A stretch of DNA of 17,619 bases from Gemmatimonadota bacterium. GTDB taxonomy: Bacteria > JBHIER01 > G020348925. Numbering within the stretch: position 1 is the first letter of the stretch; each line of letters begins with the position of its first letter. The position numbers and the translations under genes are program-made. The stretch lies in contig CP070758.1 of NCBI GenBank assembly GCA_020348925.1, forward strand, positions 1,019,762 to 1,037,380, in the 5' to 3' direction. Below the pieces are notes generated by a model, which was given only the letters and a program-made list of their open reading frames with translations, did no database searches and was not told the DNA's origin. Positions 14,435 through 17,619 of this stretch are shown here, one piece after another.

Positions 14435-15097
14435 GAGAGATAAAGAGGAATGAGGTTATATTTAAAACATTATCGTTTTGAACAGTCTTTCTCTGCAATG
14501 ATAAATCGTTGCACTCCGCCTTTTTTCTATCTTGTTTTCGCTTAAAAACTGATCCCGGAGTGGAGTGAAATGATTCATCATTTCAGAATGTTCGACAATC
14601 TCAGCTTCATTTCAAAAGGGGAGGCTCAGCGATGATGTTTAGAATTATATACTTTTCATATCCATGAACCAAAGGATTATATAATATCATGATGCCTTGA
14701 CTCTTCAATGCCCTGAAGCCTGAGCCGTTAGACCGACAGGCGAGCGGAGCGGCAGTTTTTTCCGTGTCTGAGTCCCCGAGAATCGGGGACGAGTTTGGAA
14801 AAAACAGCGCAGTGAGCCCTTGATGGTCTCGGCGAAGGATTTGGGCTGGCCTTTCTTTTTGTTTCTTTTTCTTTGGCCAGCAAAGAAAAAGAAAGGGAAT
14901 GCTGGTTTTACTTCTTCAGGGAATTGATTGGTGCCCCTTGGTCAAATGTCTTTACGGGCCTGTTTTTCCGTCACCCATCGATCCAAGATTCGGGGTATTA
15001 CAGAAACGAATTCGATAACGTACGCATACATTCTTGCAATAGGACGAAAAGAGAAAAATCACGTCATATAACATACCGGAAAGTGAGGTGAATAACT
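14435..15097. other. Gene-free stretch holding R element copy 3
   Basis: Besides the R element (14708-14897) it contains a perfect inverted repeat TGAAATGAT-TC-ATCATTTCA at 14566-14585, operator-like but without an adjacent gene. Bases 14900-15080 presumably carry the promoter of the aldolase gene; I cannot point to clear hexamers. I see no coding frame that I trust. Confidence 0.55.
14708..14897 (+). repeat. R element copy 3
   Basis: Same start motif (ATGCCCTGAAGCCTGAGCCG) and same ending as copy 1. The outer stem has changed in a paired way (AGACC/GGTCT instead of GGACC/GGTCC). The T6/A6 stem is kept. The apical part is swapped for a strong hairpin GTCCCCGA/TCGGGGAC (14772-14790). Terminal module: GGCC (14848-14851), TTTCTTTTT (14852-14860), stem TTTCTTTTTCTTTG (14862-14875) with CAAAGAAAAAGAAA (14881-14894). 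Confidence 0.9.
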
Positions 15098-15886
15098 ATG
15101 GATTGGGGGATGAAAAATCGCCTCTCACGGCTCGTGCAACCTGATGGACATTGTTTCTTCTTGCCCATTGATCACGGATATTTTCAAGGGCCGACCCGAT
15201 GTCTGGAAAAGCCGGCGGAAACGATCGACCCGCTTCTCCCCTACTGCGACGCCCTCTTCGTGACGCGGGGCGTGCTTCGCGCTGTCGTCGATCCAGCTCT
15301 TCAAACACCTGTCATTCTCAGAGTATCGGGCGGGACGAGCATGATCTGCAAGGACCTTGCCCACGAGGGGATCACGGCATCCATGAAAGACGCGGTCAGG
15401 CTGAATGTGGCCGCCGTGGGCATCTCGGTTTTTATCGGCAGCGAATACGAACACGAGACGCTCTTGAACCTGGCCAAGCTTGTCGACGAAGGTGAAGAGT
15501 ACGGCGTCCCGGTTATGGCCGTGACCGCCGTGGGCAAAGAGCTTGAGAAGCGCGATGCCCGTTATCTCGCCATGAGCTGTCGTATTGCTGCCGAATTGGG
15601 TGCCAAGATTGTGAAAACCTATTGGTGCGAAGATTTTGACAAGGTTGTCGAGGGTTGTCCCGTGCCAGTGGTCATGGCCGGTGGTCCCAAATGCGAGACC
15701 GAGCGCGAGGTCTTCGAATTCGTCCACGACGGCATGCAAAAGGGAGCCATCGGGGTGAACTTGGGCCGGAACGTCTGGCAAAACCCTCAGCCAGTCGCTG
15801 TGATGAAGGCACTCCGTGCCATCATTCACGAGAATGCTACAGTGGATGAGGCGCAGGAGATATTTGAGCAAGTAAAGGGCAAATAA
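15098..15886 (+). CDS. lsrF: LsrF-like class I aldolase/thiolase
   Basis: A 262-residue TIM-barrel protein of the DhnA/class I fructose-bisphosphate-aldolase superfamily, closest in my reading to LsrF, the thiolase that splits 3-hydroxy-5-phosphonooxypentane-2,4-dione in autoinducer-2 breakdown. Shared stretches are DWGMKNRLSRL, LPIDHGYFQGPTRCLE, DALFVTRGVLRAVV, IGSEYEHETLLN, MAVTAVGKELE, the catalytic lysine K173 in GAKIVKTYW, VPVVMAGGPK and GVNLGRNVWQ. It lacks the roughly 30-residue N-terminal extension of the E. coli protein. GAGGTGA lies about 7 nt before ATG 15098. No other lsr gene is present, so its substrate may differ; a related sugar-phosphate aldolase is the alternative. It is flanked by R elements. 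Confidence 0.85.
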   Translation: MDWGMKNRLSRLVQPDGHCFFLPIDHGYFQGPTRCLEKPAETIDPLLPYCDALFVTRGVLRAVVDPALQTPVILRVSGGTSMICKDLAHEGITASMKDAVRLNVAAVGISVFIGSEYEHETLLNLAKLVDEGEEYGVPVMAVTAVGKELEKRDARYLAMSCRIAAELGAKIVKTYWCEDFDKVVEGCPVPVVMAGGPKCETEREVFEFVHDGMQKGAIGVNLGRNVWQNPQPVAVMKALRAIIHENATVDEAQEIFEQVKGK

Positions 15887-15900
15887 GCAAACTGTAACAC

Positions 15901-15958
15901 TGGTTACGTTTTGCGGTTAGGGTCACGAAGCCCGTTTCGTAATTCGGTTAGGGTTAGG
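15901..15958. repeat. GGTTACG repeat block, second copy
   Basis: GGTTACGTTTTGCGGTT followed by CCCGT and GGTTAGGG aligns with the block at 10245-10327. It again begins within about 15 nt after a stop codon. Confidence 0.55.
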
Positions 15959-15971
15959 TTTCAACAAAAGA

Positions 15972-16185
15972 ACGCCCTGAAGCCTGAGCCGTCAGACCGA
16001 CAGGCGAACGGAGCCCTTCGACTTCGCTCAGGACAGGCTCTGTTTTTTTAGTGTCTGAGTCCCCGATATTCGGGGACGAGTTTGGAAAAAAACAGCGCAG
16101 TGAGCCGTTGACGGTCTCTGCGAAGGCTTGGGGCTGCCCTTTCTTTTGCTTCGTTTTCTTTGGGCAAACAAAGAAAATGAAGGGG
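15972..16185 (+). repeat. R element copy 4 with an internal replaced arm
   Basis: Begins ACGCCCTGAAGCCTGAGCCG. One arm carries a different dispersed repeat (CCCTTCGACTTCGCTCAGGA, about 16013-16040). The internal stem is lengthened on both sides to T7/A7 (CTGTTTTTTT with AAAAAAACAG), while other copies have six of each. The apical hairpin is GTCCCCGA/TCGGGGAC (16059-16077). Terminal module: TGCCC (16135-16139), TTTCTTTT (16140-16147), stem TTCGTTTTCTTTG (16150-16162) with CAAAGAAAATGAA (16169-16181), GGGCA (16162-16166). Confidence 0.88.
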
Positions 16186-16201
16186 ATATCAGAAGCTGAG
16201 A

Positions 16202-16289
16202 TCGCACAGGATATGTATCCTGTGCGAAGGGATGGATAGGGATATATATCCCATTAAATATTTTCGCCCAGCATACATATACTGGGCGA
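16202..16289 (+). promoter_or_regulatory. Three palindromes at exact 31-bp spacing upstream of the alcohol dehydrogenase
   Basis: Palindrome 1 (16202-16227) has 12-base arms TCGCACAGGATA/TATCCTGTGCGA. Palindrome 2 (16239-16252) is GGGATATATATCCC. Palindrome 3 (16264-16289) has arms TCGCCCAG/CTGGGCGA with an inner ATA/TAT. Centres are 16214.5, 16245.5 and 16276.5, so both steps are 31 bp with 11-bp spacers. Outer copies differ by a compensated pair (A-T to C-G). The set ends 64 nt before the dehydrogenase start and may be a cooperative regulator site; no regulator is identified. Confidence 0.6.
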
Positions 16290-16353
16290 TCAAGTTTTTC
16301 CTTATTCTACGGGGCGGGCTTCGTTACCGTCACCGAACAACGAGGTCGAAAAT

Positions 16354-17376
16354 ATGCGCGTCGCCATGTACTACAACAACCAGGACGTGCGTCTCGAAGA
16401 GATGTCTGTACCTCAGATCGGACCCAGCGAGATCCTGGTGAAAGTGATGGCCAGCGGCATCTGTGGCAGTGATGTCATGGAGTGGTACCGTCTCAAAAAA
16501 GCTCCTCTGGTATTGGGTCACGAAATTACCGGGGAGATTGTCGAAGTCGGTAAAGGAGTAACATATAAAGTCGGTGATCGGGTCTTCGTCTCCCATCATG
16601 TTCCCTGTAACGAGTGTCGTTACTGTCAAGACGGACATCACACAGTGTGTGATACCCTCCGCTCGACCAATTTCGATCCCGGTGGCTTTGCGGAGTACCT
16701 CCGGGTCCCACCCATCAATGTCGCATGCGGTACGTTTTTACTCCCTGACGAAATCTCTTACGAGGACGGGACTTTCATCGAGCCTCTGGCCTGCGTTCTG
16801 AGAGGGCAACGCATAGCGCATTTCCAGTCCGGGCAGAGCGTCCTCGTTCTGGGCAGTGGCCTTTCCGGATTACTTCACATCAAACTGGCCCGGGCTCTGG
16901 GTGCGAGTCGGATTGTTGCAACGGACATTCATGAGTATCGCCTGGAGGTGGCGAAACGATCCGGAGCTGATGCCGTCATTCATGCCGAAGAATTTACTCC
17001 GGCATACCTTCGCGAACAAAACAATGGTTGTCTGGCCGACCTCGTCATTGTGTGTACTGGTGCCATTCCAGCGATCCACCAGGCCTTTCATTCAACCGAG
17101 CGCGGCGGCACAATCCTCTTCTTCGCCCCGACGGAGCCTAGTGTAGAGATACCCTTTCCCATGTGGGATCTCTGGCGGGACCAGATCACCATGCTCTCGA
17201 CTTACGCTGGCAGTCCTGAGGACATTATGCAGGCGATAGAATTGGTCCGCGCGCGAAAGGTAGACGTGCGGGATATGATCACCCACCGCTTGGGCCTGGC
17301 CGAGACAGGCCTCGGCTTTCAGCTCGTCCTCAAGGCCCAGGACTCCATCAAAGTCATCATCGAACCACAACGATAG
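16354..17376 (+). CDS. Zinc-dependent medium-chain alcohol (polyol/threonine-type) dehydrogenase
   Basis: A 340-residue NAD(P)-dependent dehydrogenase. Catalytic zinc ligands are Cys37 (GICGSD), His56/Glu57 (GHEITG) and probably Glu143 (EPLACV). The structural zinc site C-x2-C-x2-C-x7-C is Cys85, 88, 91 and 99. The nucleotide loop is GSGLSG (167-172), with Asp191 at the end of the second strand favouring NAD. Overall it resembles sorbitol, galactitol or threonine 3-dehydrogenases; the substrate is undetermined. GAGGT stands about 9 nt before ATG 16354. It may work with the LsrF-like enzyme 470 bp upstream, but an R element and the phased palindromes separate them, so it probably has its own promoter. 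Confidence 0.92.
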   Translation: MRVAMYYNNQDVRLEEMSVPQIGPSEILVKVMASGICGSDVMEWYRLKKAPLVLGHEITGEIVEVGKGVTYKVGDRVFVSHHVPCNECRYCQDGHHTVCDTLRSTNFDPGGFAEYLRVPPINVACGTFLLPDEISYEDGTFIEPLACVLRGQRIAHFQSGQSVLVLGSGLSGLLHIKLARALGASRIVATDIHEYRLEVAKRSGADAVIHAEEFTPAYLREQNNGCLADLVIVCTGAIPAIHQAFHSTERGGTILFFAPTEPSVEIPFPMWDLWRDQITMLSTYAGSPEDIMQAIELVRARKVDVRDMITHRLGLAETGLGFQLVLKAQDSIKVIIEPQR

Positions 17377-17378
17377 AC

Positions 17379-17426
17379 GGAGGAAATAAAAGTCCCCCTT
17401 TTCCAAGGGGGGGGAGATAGGGGGAT
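17379..17426. repeat. Half copy of the CCCCCTT hairpin element after an orphan ribosome-binding site
   Basis: CCCCCTT/AAGGGGG (17394-17411) followed by GGAGATAGGGGGAT matches one side of the 12893-12994 element. It is preceded by GGAGGA (17379-17384), a strong ribosome-binding sequence with no start codon behind it, as if the element had landed at the start of a lost gene. Confidence 0.5.
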
Positions 17427-17450
17427 TATTCAGATATTTTGCTCACCAAC

Positions 17451-17475
17451 CCCTGACCACTGTTCCCTGACCACT
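17451..17475. repeat. Short tandem repeat CCCTGACCACT (two units, period 14)
   Basis: CCCTGACCACT occurs at 17451-17461 and again at 17465-17475. No function can be assigned. Confidence 0.5.
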
Positions 17476-17523
17476 ATTCAAAAATCCATCATCAGAAAAA
17501 GCAGCCTGTCCCCTTTTATTCCG

Positions 17524-17619
17524 ATGCCCTAAAGCCTGAGCCGTCAAGACCATCCGACGCATGGAGCGGCCGTTTTTTCCGTGTCTGAGGACGAGCTGTG
17601 CGAGCCCGAGTTTGGAAAA
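17524..17619 (+). repeat. R element copy 5, cut by the window edge
   Basis: ATGCCCTAAAGCCTGAGCCG, then GCGGCCGTTTTTTCCGTGTC and GAGTTTGGAAAA at the edge. The T6 arm and the start of the A arm are visible; the apical part (GAGGACGAGCTGTGCGAGCC) differs from all other copies. The terminal hairpin module would lie beyond the window. Confidence 0.85.

Noticed and set aside
16202-16289. Small CRISPR array (regular spacing of repeats)
   Set aside because: Units are palindromes of different sequence separated by only 11 bp; no conserved repeat/spacer structure and no cas genes.

Overview
The window looks like chromosomal DNA of an uncultured, probably anaerobic bacterium. A tungsten/molybdenum-type aldehyde:ferredoxin oxidoreductase with its own polyferredoxin and pterin-sulfur genes fits an anaerobe, for example a Desulfobacterota- or FCB-like lineage. 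No phylogenetic marker is present, so lineage is inference only. Two compartments differ visibly: an AT-rich left part (about 1-5340, genes on the minus strand) and a GC-rich right part (about 6200-17400, genes on the plus strand).

Left compartment (1-4730): an integron gene-cassette array with no integrase in view (a CALIN-like cluster). Read on the minus strand it holds a nucleoside-deaminase fusion gene, a two-gene ABC-2 transporter cassette, a GNAT acetyltransferase and a major-facilitator transporter that runs off the left edge. attC sites lie at 3773-3828, 1645-1769 and 970-1019. The 7-base box at the start of each complete cassette is the complement (7/7, 7/7 and 6/7) of the box that opens its own attC, as expected for excisable circular cassettes. 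Gene starts had to be moved downstream of the recombination cores in several cases.

Junction (4730-6216): no convincing gene. It holds operator-like palindromes, a three-hairpin MITE-like element (5179-5291) and two tandem copies of a roughly 190-bp structured repeat, here called the R element.

Right compartment: (i) a tight operon of threonine aldolase, a methyltransferase with a lipoprotein-type leader, a macrodomain protein and 1-pyrroline-5-carboxylate dehydrogenase (amino-acid catabolism plus possible ADP-ribose chemistry); (ii) an aldehyde oxidoreductase module of polyferredoxin, AOR, MoaD-like carrier, MoeB/ThiF-like E1 enzyme and a DUF1858-type protein; (iii) an LsrF-like class I aldolase/thiolase and a zinc alcohol dehydrogenase.

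Five R elements (5388, 5714, 14708, 15972, 17524), all in plus orientation, lie between genes. Their stems show compensatory changes between copies. Their 3' ends can form an H-type pseudoknot in which a TTTCTTTT loop is in exact parallel register with the AAAGAAAA strand of the second stem, at a constant 30-nt offset: a candidate major-groove triple helix. A second unusual feature is a set of three palindromes spaced exactly 31 bp centre to centre upstream of the alcohol dehydrogenase.
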